Below, one piece after another: positions 1-8,501 of a stretch of 64,000 nt of DNA. A program made the position numbers and the translations under genes. The notes beneath the pieces are model-generated. The model was not told the origin of the DNA. It made no database searches and saw only the letters and a list, made by a program, of their open reading frames with translations. Each line of letters begins with the position of its first letter. Position 1 is the stretch's first letter. The stretch lies in assembly GCF_001905595.1 (NCBI RefSeq), contig NZ_LIXI01000005.1, positions 558,001 through 622,000 of the forward strand, read 5' to 3'. This stretch comes from Streptomyces sp. CB00316. Lineage in GTDB: Bacteria; Actinomycetota; Actinomycetes; Streptomycetales; Streptomycetaceae.

Positions 1-572
1 CTCGCCGTGGCCGGGGACGATCAGGGCGGGCTTGAGGGCGAGGATCTTGCGGCGGGAGGCGTGCAGGCCCTCGTGGTCGTCAAAGGTGGGGTCTTCGGCG
101 GGTCCGTCAACGCTCCACCAGGCGTGGGTGAGGACGACGGTGCCTTCGGCGGTTTCCGCGACGGTGGAGATGTCCTGGGGGGTGTGGCCGGGCGTTTCGA
201 TCAGGCGGATCGAGGGGGAGAGCTGGATCCGTCGGCGGGCCGGTCGTACCAGAGGTGGTTGTGGTAAGCGGCCCAGACGTCGTGGGCGCGCGCGTTGAGG
301 AAGAGGGCTGCGTTGAGGGTGTGGTCGGGGTGGTGGTGGCTGAAGACCACGTCGGTTACCTGCCCGGGGCTGATCCCGGCGGCGGCGAGCGGGTCGAGGA
401 TGAGTGTGCGGTCCTCGACCATGCCGGGGTCCACGACGACGATCGTGTCGCCGTCGCGCAGGAGGCCGACGGTCGAGGCAACGTGCCACGGCTTCTCGCG
501 GCCGTCGCGGTCGGCATTGCGGGGTCCGAGGCTGTCGTAGCCGGTGGTCAGCAGGGTGAAGGTGGCCGTCAT
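1..572 (-). pseudogene. MBL-fold hydrolase, frameshifted and cut by the window edge
   Basis: The protein starts MTATFTLLTTGYD and carries the metal-binding signature SHHHPDH near residue 80, so it is a metallo-beta-lactamase-fold hydrolase of the lactonase-like type. The reading frame ends early at 201. The next frame, however, continues the same fold without a break: RLIETPGHTPQDIS, then THAWWS, then VPGHGE at the window edge. One base appears to be missing around 226-231. The gene is therefore either a recent frameshift pseudogene or carries a sequencing error. It also runs off the left edge. The substrate cannot be named. Confidence 0.75.
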
Positions 573-717
573 GAGAGGTGCTGGTCCTTCGTCGGTCGTG
601 GGGAATGGCCGGCATGGGGGGGCGAGGTGTGCCGTCCGTGCCCGGGGCTTGAGGGTGTGCGAAGCCGCGCCCCGGCGCGGGTCCGGTGAACCGGCGGCGG
701 GGCGGGGGTGGCCGAAC

Positions 718-1362
718 TCAGTCGGCGGGGGTCTGCGTGCGGCGGGCGTAGGCGCGGGCGGCGCGGGCGCGGTCGCCGCAACGGACCGAGCACCAGTGGC
801 GGCGCCCGGCGCGGAGCAGGTAGCGGTTGCAGGGGGTGGAGGGGCAGGCCGTCAGCCGTTCGGCGTCGGGCCCGGTGAGCAGGTCGGCGGCGTCGGCGGC
901 GAGGATGCCCAGGGCCTGGTCGACGATCTGGTCGATGGGGTGCGGGGCGGTGCGGTGCATGCCGCGGACCGCGTCCCAGCCGAGCGGGGAGGCGGTGGGG
1001 ACCCGGGTGAGGGCGTCGTTGACAACAGCCATTGCTGTGACGGGGGCGGGGTGGCCGCCGACCTGGGCGGCGAGCAGGGCTCGTACCTGTTCGCGCAGGG
1101 AACGTAGGCGTGCCGCGCAGATCTCCTGCAGGCCCGCGTCCGCGGGGGCCAGGCCGTGGTCGACCAGCCACTGGTTGGCGCCGGAGGGCGTGCCCAGCGA
1201 GTCGAGGAACTGGCCGCCCGGCAGGGCGACGGCGCTGTTGGCGAGGTCGAGCGCGGGGTAGTGCTCGGCACCCGGTGACGGCGGCAGTCCGGGGTCGGCA
1301 GTTTCGACGGTGGCGGCGGTATCGATCTCACTCACCCATCTCACGTTACAGCTTGCGTTCAT
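718..1362 (-). CDS. CGNR zinc-finger transcriptional regulator
   Basis: This 214-residue protein has an N-terminal ABATE-like stress-response domain (about 30-160) and a C-terminal CGNR zinc finger. Candidate zinc ligands are C173, C178, C191 and C195, and the CGDR tetrad begins at C195. Proteins of this family are putative DNA-binding regulators. It is divergent from the hydrolase at 1423 and a perfect inverted repeat lies between them, so it probably controls that promoter and its own. The start is uncertain: ATG 1362 falls in the inverted repeat, and GTG 1335 would give MSEIDTA. Neither has a good ribosome-binding site. Confidence 0.75.
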   Translation of the reverse strand: MNASCNVRWVSEIDTAATVETADPGLPPSPGAEHYPALDLANSAVALPGGQFLDSLGTPSGANQWLVDHGLAPADAGLQEICAARLRSLREQVRALLAAQVGGHPAPVTAMAVVNDALTRVPTASPLGWDAVRGMHRTAPHPIDQIVDQALGILAADAADLLTGPDAERLTACPSTPCNRYLLRAGRRHWCSVRCGDRARAARAYARRTQTPAD

Positions 1363-1409
1363 CCGTGACAAACGCCTACAGTCACGGATGTAGGCCAATC
1401 TATCCGTGA
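1360..1409. promoter_or_regulatory. Candidate operator of the CGNR regulator
   Basis: CATCCGTGAC at 1360-1369 and its exact complement GTCACGGATG at 1381-1390 form a 10-bp inverted repeat with an 11-bp spacer. A third half-site, ATCCGTGA, is at 1402-1409. All three lie in the short gap between the divergent regulator and hydrolase genes, the usual place for an autoregulatory operator. The assignment to the CGNR protein is inferred from position. Confidence 0.6.
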
Positions 1410-1422
1410 GGTGGTTCTCGTC

Positions 1423-2199
1423 ATGACAGTAACCGGCGCTTCCAGCGAGCAGGTCCCCATCCGTGTCTTCGGCGGCCCGACCGCCCTCATCGAGTACGGC
1501 GGGCTGCGCTTCCTGACCGACCCGACCTTCGACGCCCCCGGCGCCTACCCGTCCGGGCTGGCCAAGACCGCGCCCGCCTCCGCCACACCCGCTGATCTGG
1601 GCCGTATCGATGTGGTGCTGCTGTCGCACGACGAGCACGACGACAACCTCGATGCCTCGGGCCGGGCCCTGCTCGCCGGCGTATCCCTGACCCTGACCAC
1701 GCCCAGTGGCGCGGGCCGGCTGGGCGGCACCGCACGCCCGCTCAAGGACTGGGAGTCCATCGACCTGGACCGACCCGGCGGTGGCACGATCACCGTCACC
1801 GGCGTCCCGGCCCTGCACGGTCCCGGGGCACGCGCGGACCTCGAACCGGTCGTCGGCGAGGTCGTCGGCTTCGTCCTGAGCGGTGACGGCCTGCCCACCG
1901 TCTACGTCAGTGGCGACAACGCCCAGCTCTCCCTCGTCCGTGAGATAGCCGACCGATTCGGCCCGGTGGACACCGCTGTGCTGTTCGCCGGCGCGGTCCG
2001 CACCCCGGTCCTGGACCGCGCGCTGCTCACACTCGACAGCACTCAGGCCGCCGAGGCAGCCCGCATCCTGGGCGCCCGCCGCATCGTGCCCGTCCACTTC
2101 GACAGCTGGGCCCACTTCACCGAGGGCCGCGACGAGCTCGTCGCCGCCTTCGCCGCCGCCGCTCTCACCGACCGCGTCGACTTCGGCGTCCGCGGCTGA
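1423..2199 (+). CDS. UlaG-like MBL-fold metal-dependent hydrolase
   Basis: This 258-residue protein resembles the UlaG/L-ascorbate lactonase branch of the metallo-beta-lactamase fold. It has TALIEYGGLRFLTDP near the start, the metal motif SHDEHDDN (residues about 68-75), a central YVSGDNA and a C-terminal VHFDSWAHF. Glutamate replaces the second histidine of the classic HxHxDH, as in some subfamilies. ATG 1423 is preferred over GTG 1411 because GAGG at 1408-1411 sits at a suitable distance. It begins a same-strand series with a flavin monooxygenase, an FMN reductase and a broken transporter. The substrate is unknown. Confidence 0.8.
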   Translation: MTVTGASSEQVPIRVFGGPTALIEYGGLRFLTDPTFDAPGAYPSGLAKTAPASATPADLGRIDVVLLSHDEHDDNLDASGRALLAGVSLTLTTPSGAGRLGGTARPLKDWESIDLDRPGGGTITVTGVPALHGPGARADLEPVVGEVVGFVLSGDGLPTVYVSGDNAQLSLVREIADRFGPVDTAVLFAGAVRTPVLDRALLTLDSTQAAEAARILGARRIVPVHFDSWAHFTEGRDELVAAFAAAALTDRVDFGVRG

Positions 2200-2317
2200 A
2201 CCCACCTACGCCGCACGCGTACGCCGGACAACCGGGCACCGGCCGACAGTATCTGCCACGACTGTCGGCCGGCGCCCCCGCGCGCCGCACACCTCGAAAC
2301 CGAAGGACCGCACGACC

Positions 2318-3403
2318 ATGACCGATCCCATCCGCGGCACCCGCCACGGCTCCGCCCCCGCCGCCCTGTCCGTACTGGACTCCGCCATGACCGGCACCGG
2401 CCAGACCGCCGCGGAGGCGCTGGCCGGCAGCATCGAACTCGCCCGGCTCGCCGACCGGCGCGGCTTCACCCGCTACTGGATGAACGAGCACCACGCCATG
2501 CCCGGCGTCTCCACCTCCAGCCCACCCGTCCTGCTGTCCCGGCTCACCGCGGAGACCAGCAGGCTACGGCTCGGCGCGGGCGGGATCATGCTGCCGAACC
2601 ACCCGCCGCTGGTCGTCGCCGAACAGTTCGGCATGCTCAACGCCCTCGCCCCCGGCCGCATCGACCTGGGCCTGGGCCGCGCCCCGGGCACCGATCACGC
2701 CACGGCCACCGCCCTGCGCCGCGGCGCGAGCGACGCCGAGGACTTCCCTCAGCAGGTCGCTGAGCTGCTGCACTTCCTCGGCGACGACTTCCCCGCCGAG
2801 CACCCCTACGCGGAGCGCGTGTACGCCGTGCCGGGGCCCGCCCAGGACCGGCTCAACGGCGTCATCCCGACCACCGGCCGCCTGCCCGTGTGGCTGCTCG
2901 GCTCGTCCGGCTACTCGGCGCAGCTCGCAGCCCGGCTCGGCCTTCCGTTCGCCTTCGCCGCACACTTCAACCCGCGCGACGTCGTGACCGCCCTGCGCCT
3001 GTACCGCGAGCGGTTCACTCCGTCCGAGACCCTGGCCGAGCCCTACGCGTTGGTCAGCTTCACCGTCGCGGCATCCGACGACGCCCGTGAAGCCCGCCGC
3101 CAGGCCGGCACCCTCGCACACGCCATGCTCCGCATGTTCCAGCGCAAGTCCTACCTGCTGCCGTCCCCCGAGGTGGTGGACGCCTACCCCTACGACGCCC
3201 AGGAACGCCAGGCCGTCGACAGCTGGCTGACCCACGTCCCGCACGGCACCCCCGCACAGGTCACCGCCCACCTCAACCACATCCAGCGGGCCTCCGGCGC
3301 CGACGAACTCATGATCGGCAGCGTCGGCCACTCCGCCCAGGCCCGGCTGCGTTCCACGGAGCTGATCGCCGACGCCTACGGCATGCCTGACAGCCCTCAC
3401 TGA
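2318..3403 (+). CDS. LLM-class flavin-dependent monooxygenase
   Basis: The protein has 361 residues and the luciferase-like TIM-barrel pattern: SVLDSAMTGTGQT at the start, ARLADRRGFTRYWMNEHH, LGAGGIMLPNHPPLVVAEQFG and PGRIDLGLGRAPGTD. It belongs to the MsnO8/YhbW-like group. Enzymes of this class use FMNH2 and oxygen to oxidise small organic molecules and depend on a separate flavin reductase. A candidate partner is encoded 102 bp downstream at 3506. With the MBL hydrolase upstream, the set looks like a small catabolic or detoxifying pathway. Confidence 0.88.
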   Translation: MTDPIRGTRHGSAPAALSVLDSAMTGTGQTAAEALAGSIELARLADRRGFTRYWMNEHHAMPGVSTSSPPVLLSRLTAETSRLRLGAGGIMLPNHPPLVVAEQFGMLNALAPGRIDLGLGRAPGTDHATATALRRGASDAEDFPQQVAELLHFLGDDFPAEHPYAERVYAVPGPAQDRLNGVIPTTGRLPVWLLGSSGYSAQLAARLGLPFAFAAHFNPRDVVTALRLYRERFTPSETLAEPYALVSFTVAASDDAREARRQAGTLAHAMLRMFQRKSYLLPSPEVVDAYPYDAQERQAVDSWLTHVPHGTPAQVTAHLNHIQRASGADELMIGSVGHSAQARLRSTELIADAYGMPDSPH

Positions 3404-3505
3404 CCCGGGACGGGCGGCCACAAAACCCCGGACCTGCGCCCATCCACACCGATCACCCTTTCACCGCCAAGTCCCCTGATTCTCCGGGGATTTCGAGGAG
3501 TACCC

Positions 3506-4054
3506 ATGGCCATCGTCCTCGCCCTGTCCGGCAGTCCCTCCCGTGCGTCCCGTACCGCCTTCCTGGCCGGGCACACCACCGCAGAGCTGCGGGCCCGCGG
3601 ACACCAGACCCACGTACTGGCCCTGCGTGACCTGCCTGCGGCACCGCTGCTCGCGGCGGACATCCATGACCCGTCTCTCGCCCGCGCCGTGAGCCGGGTT
3701 GCCGAGGCCGATGCCCTCGTCGTGGCCACCCCCATCTACAAGGCCGCCTACTCCGGCCTGCTCAAGACCTTCCTCGACCTGCTGCCCCAGCACGCGTTCA
3801 CCGGGAAACCGGTGCTTCCCCTGGCCACCGGCGGCAGCGCGGCCCACGTCCTGGCCCTCGACTACGCCCTGCGCCCGGTCCTCACCGCGCTCGGCGCCCA
3901 GGTCTGTCAGGGCCGGTTCGTCCTGGACCGGCACCTCACGACCACCCCGGACGGCGCGATGACCCTCGATCGCGACGCCCAGAGGCAACTCGCCCGCGTC
4001 GTCGACCAGTTCGACCTCGCCCTCCCGTCCCGCGCACACCTGACCGCCGCCTGA
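3506..4054 (+). CDS. NAD(P)H-dependent FMN reductase (SsuE-like)
   Basis: This flavodoxin-fold reductase of 182 residues has the phosphate loop LSGSPSRASRT at residues 7-17, and the ATPIYKAAYSGLLK segment around 75 that is typical of SsuE/MsuE-type FMN reductases. A GAGGAG-type ribosome-binding site precedes the ATG. It would supply FMNH2 to the monooxygenase at 2318, an established pairing for two-component flavin monooxygenases. Confidence 0.88.
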   Translation: MAIVLALSGSPSRASRTAFLAGHTTAELRARGHQTHVLALRDLPAAPLLAADIHDPSLARAVSRVAEADALVVATPIYKAAYSGLLKTFLDLLPQHAFTGKPVLPLATGGSAAHVLALDYALRPVLTALGAQVCQGRFVLDRHLTTTPDGAMTLDRDAQRQLARVVDQFDLALPSRAHLTAA

Positions 4055-4130
4055 CGACGACCGACCGCGCCGCCCGGTAGCCGCCACCCCGGTCTTCCGG
4101 CGTCCCGGTATTCTCGAAAGCACGGACCAC

Positions 4131-4310
4131 ATGGCCCACCTGTCCCGCACTCCCATCCGCACCCCGCCCACCGCCGCTCTCGCCCCCGCCATATCCGCGG
4201 TGCAAAAGCGCACCCTGACCGTGCTGCTCGTCTCCCAGGTTCTCAGCGGTCTCGGCCTCGCCGCCGGTGTCACCGTCGCCGGGTTGCTGGCCGGGGGCGC
4301 TACCCCTTGA
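4131..4310 (+). pseudogene. MFS transporter, N-terminal stub truncated by an IS
   Basis: The first 59 residues (RTLTVLLVSQVLSGLGLAAG and following) match the start of actinobacterial major facilitator exporters, including the beginning of the first membrane helix. The frame then runs into the left end of the IS3-family element, whose terminal repeat supplies the TGA stop. The rest of the transporter is not found beyond the IS. The gene is dead, and the flanking DNA was probably deleted or rearranged. Confidence 0.7.
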
Positions 4311-4363
4311 TCGTGGACACCCTGATCATTGGATCGTGAAGATCCATAGGACAGGAGTTCCCG

Positions 4364-4651
4364 TTGGGGACGTCGAAGTACTCGCCTGAGTTCCGGGCCG
4401 ATGCCGTCGCGATGTACCACGCCAGCCCGGGTGGGACGTACGCGTCGGTGGCCAAGGACGTGGGCGTCAACCACGAGACGCTGCGTATGTGGGTGCGGGA
4501 TGCCGAGCAGGCCGCCCGGCCCGGGGCCGTGGAGGCCACCGCGATGGAGAAGGAGAACCGGCAGCTGCGGGCGCGGGTGAGGGAACTCGAGCTCGAGCGG
4601 GAGATCCTGCGGAGGGCCGCGAAGTATTTTGCGGCCGAGACCAGCTGGTGA
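4364..4651 (+). CDS. IS3-family transposase OrfA
   Basis: This 95-residue protein has an HTH (KYSPEFRADAVAMY ... TYASVAKDVGVNHETLRMWV) followed by the leucine-zipper-like coiled coil (MEKENRQLRARVRELELE) typical of IS3 OrfA. The start is TTG with GGAG seven bases upstream. Its stop overlaps the GTG of orfB (GTGA at 4648-4651), which suggests translational coupling. Confidence 0.9.
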   Translation: MGTSKYSPEFRADAVAMYHASPGGTYASVAKDVGVNHETLRMWVRDAEQAARPGAVEATAMEKENRQLRARVRELELEREILRRAAKYFAAETSW

Positions 4652-5543
4652 GCAGCCGCTTCCAGTTCGTCGACGATCATCGTGGCGCCTTCGGTGTCAA
4701 GCGGCTGTGCGGATGCTGAAGGTCTCGCGTTCCGGTTTCTACCGGCACCTGGTCGGCGCGCAAGCGCGGGCCGACCGGGCACGGGGCGATGCCGAGCTCG
4801 CCGAGCGGATCACCGAAATCCACCAGGAGTCTGACGGCACCTACGGGGCCCCGCGCGTCAGCGCCGAGCTCCGGGACGGCGGCGAGCGCGTCAATCACAA
4901 GCGGGTGGCACGCGTCATGCGGAAGTTCCACATCGTCGGGTTCCACCTGCGTAAGAAGGTCCGCACCACCGTCCCCGAGCCCTCGGCGACACCGGTGCCG
5001 GATCTCCTGCAGCGCGACTTCACCGCGACCACACCGAACAGCCGCTACGTGGGCGACATAACCTACCTCCCTGTGGGCAACGGCCAATTCCTTTATCTGG
5101 CAACGGTGTTGGACCTGTGCTCCAAACGCCTGGCGGGCTGGTCGATCGCCGGCCACATGCGCACGGAACTGGTCACCGACGCGCTCAAGGCCGCGGCCGC
5201 GGCCCGGGGGGCCGGCGGCCTGCGCGGGGCGACCTTCCACAGCGACAACGGGGCGCAATACGTCTCGAAGGAGTTCGCCCAGGTCTGCAAGGACCTCGGC
5301 GTGATCAGATCGCGCGGCGCGGTGGGCACGAGCGCGGACGACGCCGCTGCGGAATCTCTGAACGCGACCATGAAACGCGAGACGCTCCAGGGCAGGAAAC
5401 GGCGGAACGGGGCCCATGAGGCCCGGCTCGCCGTCTTCCGATGGGCGACTCGCTACAACACCCGCCGAAGGCACTCCCGCCTCGGCCAGATCAGCCCGAT
5501 CGCTTACGAACAGCGATCAACTACGCTGGCCACCGCCGCATAA
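4648..5543 (+). pseudogene. IS3-family transposase OrfB, frameshifted
   Basis: The N-terminal part (VSSRFQFVDDHRGAFGVKRLC) is read from GTG 4648. At about 4710 it runs to a stop, and the rest (MLKVSRSGFYRHL to the end) continues one frame over. One C appears to be missing in the CTGTGCGGATGCTG stretch. The catalytic core is otherwise intact: D in RYVGDITYL, D in FHSDNGAQYV and E in AAAESLNATMK form the DDE triad of the rve integrase domain. Function would require frameshifting, or the sequence has an error. Confidence 0.85.
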
Positions 5544-5566
5544 CAACCGGTGTTCACGATCAAGGG

Positions 5567-5916
5567 TGAAGCCCCGTACCGCACGAAAGCGGGCTGGTGG
5601 AACTGCCCGTGACTTGGTGAGCGGCATAAGCATCGAGGTCGACAAGGAACGCAGCGTGGGGGCCGGCATAGGCGCGCCGACTATGCCGCGCCGGACGTGT
5701 ACACGCAGGACGACGACAGGTTCAGCGAGATGCTTCCCGGCCGACCGGAGGCGACGGAAGAGGACTCGCTGGTGCGGAAGGTCGTACGGTCCTATCCGGT
5801 CGGGGCGTGTCCTTGACCGACGGCTGACGGCCCGGGCCCGGGCCCGGGCCCGGCGGGACGCGACACACGGTCACGCCCGCCGGGTTCCTGCCGCTACGGG
5901 AATAGCATCGGCCGGA
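5567..5916. other. Gene-free junction with a possible ORF remnant
   Basis: No intact gene is seen in this stretch right of the IS. Two adjacent frames give protein-like stubs, GISIEVDKERSVGAG and RADYAAPDVYTQDDDRFSEM, the second stopping near 5815. They may be pieces of one broken gene that I do not recognise. Nothing here resembles the missing MFS sequence. Confidence 0.4.
5829..5853. repeat. GGGCCC tandem repeat
   Basis: Four GGGCCC-type hexamers run head to tail. The tract is self-complementary and could extrude or act as a recombination-prone spot next to the IS-damaged region. Confidence 0.6.
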
Positions 5917-6468
5917 TCAGAGGCCGAACTCCTGCGGGGACACTCCGAGCGCCATGCACGCTTCCCGCAGAACCTGCGCCTCCGCCGGGGCGATGTACCC
6001 GTCCGCACCGGCGATCACGAAACCGGTCTGGACGACCGCCTTGGCCTCCACGGGCTTCTTCGCGGCCTTGGCGATCTCCTGCATGGCATCGGTCTTGCCC
6101 TGCTGGAAGTTGAACATCATCTGATCGACATGCTTGTTGAACCTCTGCCGCAGTTGCTCCGGAGGGAAGTTCTGCAGGACGTCGTTCTGCAGGATCAGCG
6201 TCTCCACGTGGTGCCGCTCGGCGGGGTCGACAGACCCGTCGGCGGCCGCGACCAGAGCGCACATCGCCATACTGGCGTCCCGGTACGCCCCGCTCTTGAG
6301 CTCCGTCTTCAGGGAGCCGAGCTGCGACTTGAGCAGCCCCACCAGCTTCTCCTTCGAGCCGCCGGCGGCCCCCGTACCCGCCTGCCGCTGGCCGGCGGGG
6401 CCTCTCGTGCCCTGCGACTGCTGCTGCAGCCCCTTGGCCTGGTCCTTGATGCGGTCCCACATAGCCAT
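5917..6468 (-). CDS. TerB-family tellurite resistance-like protein
   Basis: Residues about 40-183 form the all-helical TerB fold: YRDASMAMCALVAAADGSVDPAERHHVETLI, then GFVIAGADGYIAPAEAQVLREACMALGV. The paired ADGS/ADGY loops hold the conserved acidic residues. A Gln/Gly-rich linker (about 10-40) precedes them. ATG 6468 (MAMWDRIK) is chosen because AAGGTG lies at the right distance; the longer GTG start at 6477 would overlap that site. TerB proteins bind metal ions and take part in membrane-associated stress responses. No other ter gene is nearby. Confidence 0.85.
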   Translation of the reverse strand: MAMWDRIKDQAKGLQQQSQGTRGPAGQRQAGTGAAGGSKEKLVGLLKSQLGSLKTELKSGAYRDASMAMCALVAAADGSVDPAERHHVETLILQNDVLQNFPPEQLRQRFNKHVDQMMFNFQQGKTDAMQEIAKAAKKPVEAKAVVQTGFVIAGADGYIAPAEAQVLREACMALGVSPQEFGL

Positions 6469-6787
6469 GCGTGTCACCTTGTCGATCGGATCGATGGTCC
6501 GCGCACTGTGCGCGGCCGCTTGCCACCATTCTTCGCGAACCGCTCGTCGGCGATCCTCGCCCGGTGACCGGTGAACCTCCCGGAGCGGACGGCTCCGGGC
6601 GACTCGGCGACCCGATCACGCGTAGTCATCGGCTGTCCTGCTCGGGGGCGTCGGACAGCTCCAGGACGGCGGGGCCGCGGCGCTGGGTGACGGCGGTGGT
6701 ACACCGGCCGGAGAGCCCGCCGTCGTGCGGGGTTCCGGAACCCGCGCCGGACCCGGGCGGGGGTGGGTTTGTGCGGCGGCGCCGACT
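6469..6787. other. Intergenic stretch with a short inverted repeat
   Basis: No gene is supported here. CCGCGCA-CTG-TGCGCGG at 6499-6515 is a 7-bp dyad about 30 bp upstream of the TerB-like gene and could be an operator. Confidence 0.35.
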
Positions 6788-8056
6788 TCACCGGGCTGAG
6801 GTGCGCGGGCCGTGCCATTCGCAGAACAGGACGGTGGCGTCGTCCTCCAGTCGTCCCTGGTGGTAGTCCATGACGGCGTGCATGAGACGGCGCAGCGTCT
6901 CGTCGACGGGGAGGTTGTCGGCGTGGTGGCGGATGATGAAGTCGGTGAAGCGTTCCACGCCGAACTCGCGGCCGTCGGTATCGCGGGCTTCGGTGATGCC
7001 GTCGGTGAACAGCAGCAGCCGGTCGCCGGGCTCAAGCTGCTCGGTGCTCTGCTGGATCGGCAGGTTGAATCCGCTGCCCATCGGCCCGGCGGGCGGGCAG
7101 TGAAGCGTGCTGGCCCATCGGCCGCCGCGGATCAGCACTGGCAGCAGGTGACCGCGGTTGACCCAGCTGAACTTGCCGGTGTCCAGTTCGAGGTCGGCGA
7201 GGATGCCGGTGGCGTAGCGACTGTGTCCGAACTGTTCGACCAGGGTGTCCTCGATGGCCGCGCTGGCGTCGGGGATGGTGGCGCCGGCACGGCGGTGGCT
7301 GCGGCAGGTGGCCATGGCCAGGGCGGCGGTCAGGCCGGCGGAGGTGTCGTGGCCCATGGCGTCGAAGACCGCCAGGTGCAGGACGTTCTCAGCCACGGCG
7401 TACTCGAAGGCGTCTCCGGCCACCTCGTAGGCGGGTTCCATGAAGGCGCTGACGGTGACCCGCCGGTCGGAGAAGGTCCGCGGCGGCATCATGCTCCACT
7501 GCAGTTCCGCCGCTATCCCCATCGGCCGGACGCGGGTCAGCCGGGCGTGGGAGTCGCTGTTGGCCCGCTTGGAGGTCAGCAGCAGCCCGGCCATCGACGC
7601 CAGCGCCCGCATGACCTCCTCATCGGGCCTGCCCCCGTCCCCATCGCCGGGCTCGATGTGCAGGACCCCCAGGCGTTCGGCACCGTCCCGCACCGGAACC
7701 CAGCACGCCCCGCCACGGGCCGGCGCCGTGACCTCAGCCGTCTGGTAGGTGCGGCCGGGCAGCGTGCCCTCGATCGCGTACTCCTCGCCGCCCTTGCCGG
7801 CGCTCAGACCGAGGCCGGTGACCTCGAGCAGCACCTCCTCCTGCAGATCCGCCACGAACAACCGCGCCCCGCCCGCACCGGCCTCCCTCGCGGCATTGTC
7901 GAGCAGGCGGGGCACCTGCTCGAACGGCGCCGTGTGACTTGCTGCCAGCAGGCCGGTCAGCGCCCGCGCCAAGCCGAGCGCCGTCACACCCGTCTCCGCA
8001 GCCCAGGCCCCAGCCCGCCGCCGACATATCCCTCTTCTGCCATGACCCATCCCCAC
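6788..8056 (-). CDS. GAF-PP2C serine phosphatase (RsbU/SpoIIE type)
   Basis: The protein has up to 422 residues. A GAF-like sensor (about 40-165) is followed by a PP2C_SIG phosphatase domain (about 200-415) with the metal-binding landmarks EVAGDAFEY, FDAMGHDTSAGL, NRGHLLPVLI, LLLFTDGITEARD and DDATVLF. Such proteins dephosphorylate anti-sigma-factor antagonists in partner-switching stress pathways. No partner sigma-factor gene lies nearby. The extreme N-terminus is Arg-rich and may be overextended: GTG 8056, ATG 8050 and a GTG near residue 24 are all possible starts. Confidence 0.85.
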   Translation of the reverse strand: MGMGHGRRGICRRRAGAWAAETGVTALGLARALTGLLAASHTAPFEQVPRLLDNAAREAGAGGARLFVADLQEEVLLEVTGLGLSAGKGGEEYAIEGTLPGRTYQTAEVTAPARGGACWVPVRDGAERLGVLHIEPGDGDGGRPDEEVMRALASMAGLLLTSKRANSDSHARLTRVRPMGIAAELQWSMMPPRTFSDRRVTVSAFMEPAYEVAGDAFEYAVAENVLHLAVFDAMGHDTSAGLTAALAMATCRSHRRAGATIPDASAAIEDTLVEQFGHSRYATGILADLELDTGKFSWVNRGHLLPVLIRGGRWASTLHCPPAGPMGSGFNLPIQQSTEQLEPGDRLLLFTDGITEARDTDGREFGVERFTDFIIRHHADNLPVDETLRRLMHAVMDYHQGRLEDDATVLFCEWHGPRTSAR

Positions 8057-8501
8057 TAGCGCACGACCACACGGGCCCGCGAATCAACACACGCATACGC
8101 CACCGGGAACTACAGGACCAAGCCCGAAGGAACGACACCGGCACGCCCACCCCGGGCCCCTCGGCGAGAGGCCGACCAGGACAGCGATCCCCGCAAGTCT
8201 CCCACCCTGCGGCAGGGGACGTGTACGAAGTGCCGGGCCCGGCTGCCCACACCATCTGGGTACGCGAGGCGGCGACCGTCATCTCCGCCGCACCGCGGTG
8301 ACCGGTCTCGGTAAGAAGCTGTTTTCGATCCCCGAATCCCCAGGTCACGCGCGGTGAGTCCAGAATGGGAGCTTTGCGTAATCGTTCGTGGAAACGGTCA
8401 CCGTGACCGTTCCACGAACGGAAGCGCCGCCGACACCAGCGCCTACGAGACTCCAGGCGGGCGGCCTCGGCGGGACAGTGTCCTGCGCTGGGCTGGTGGC
8501 A
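8057..8501. other. Intergenic stretch between two minus-strand genes
   Basis: I see no supportable gene in these 445 bases. The only clear structure is the long dyad at 8383-8420, described separately. Confidence 0.5.
8383..8420. terminator. Long dyad, possible terminator of the secreted-protein gene
   Basis: CGTTCGTGGA AACGGTCAC and CGTGACCGT TCCACGAACG pair over about 18 bp with one bulged A and almost no loop. It lies about 80 bp past the stop of the gene at 8502. There is no U tract, so a protein-binding palindrome is equally possible. Confidence 0.45.

Larger units (their letters stand above)
4304..5566 (+). mobile_element. IS3-family insertion sequence
   Basis: Terminal inverted repeats are CCCTTGATCGTGGACACC (4304-4321) and, inverted, CCCTTGATCGTGAACACC (5549-5566), with 17 of 18 matching. 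Inside are a helix-turn-helix orfA and a DDE integrase orfB in the usual overlapping arrangement. No target duplication is apparent at the outer borders. OrfB carries a frameshift, so this copy is probably not autonomous. It interrupts the MFS gene at 4131. Confidence 0.9.

Noticed and set aside
718..2205. A 495-residue minus-strand frame extending far beyond the CGNR gene
   Set aside because: Its N-terminal half is antisense to the MBL hydrolase at 1423 and has Gly/Arg/Val-rich shadow composition. Only the part from 1362 on resembles a known family.
5829..5853. GGGCCC tandem repeat as another Tad-type regulator site
   Set aside because: It contains GGGCCC but not the T...A-flanked arms with the 2-bp spacer, and it is far from the Tad genes.
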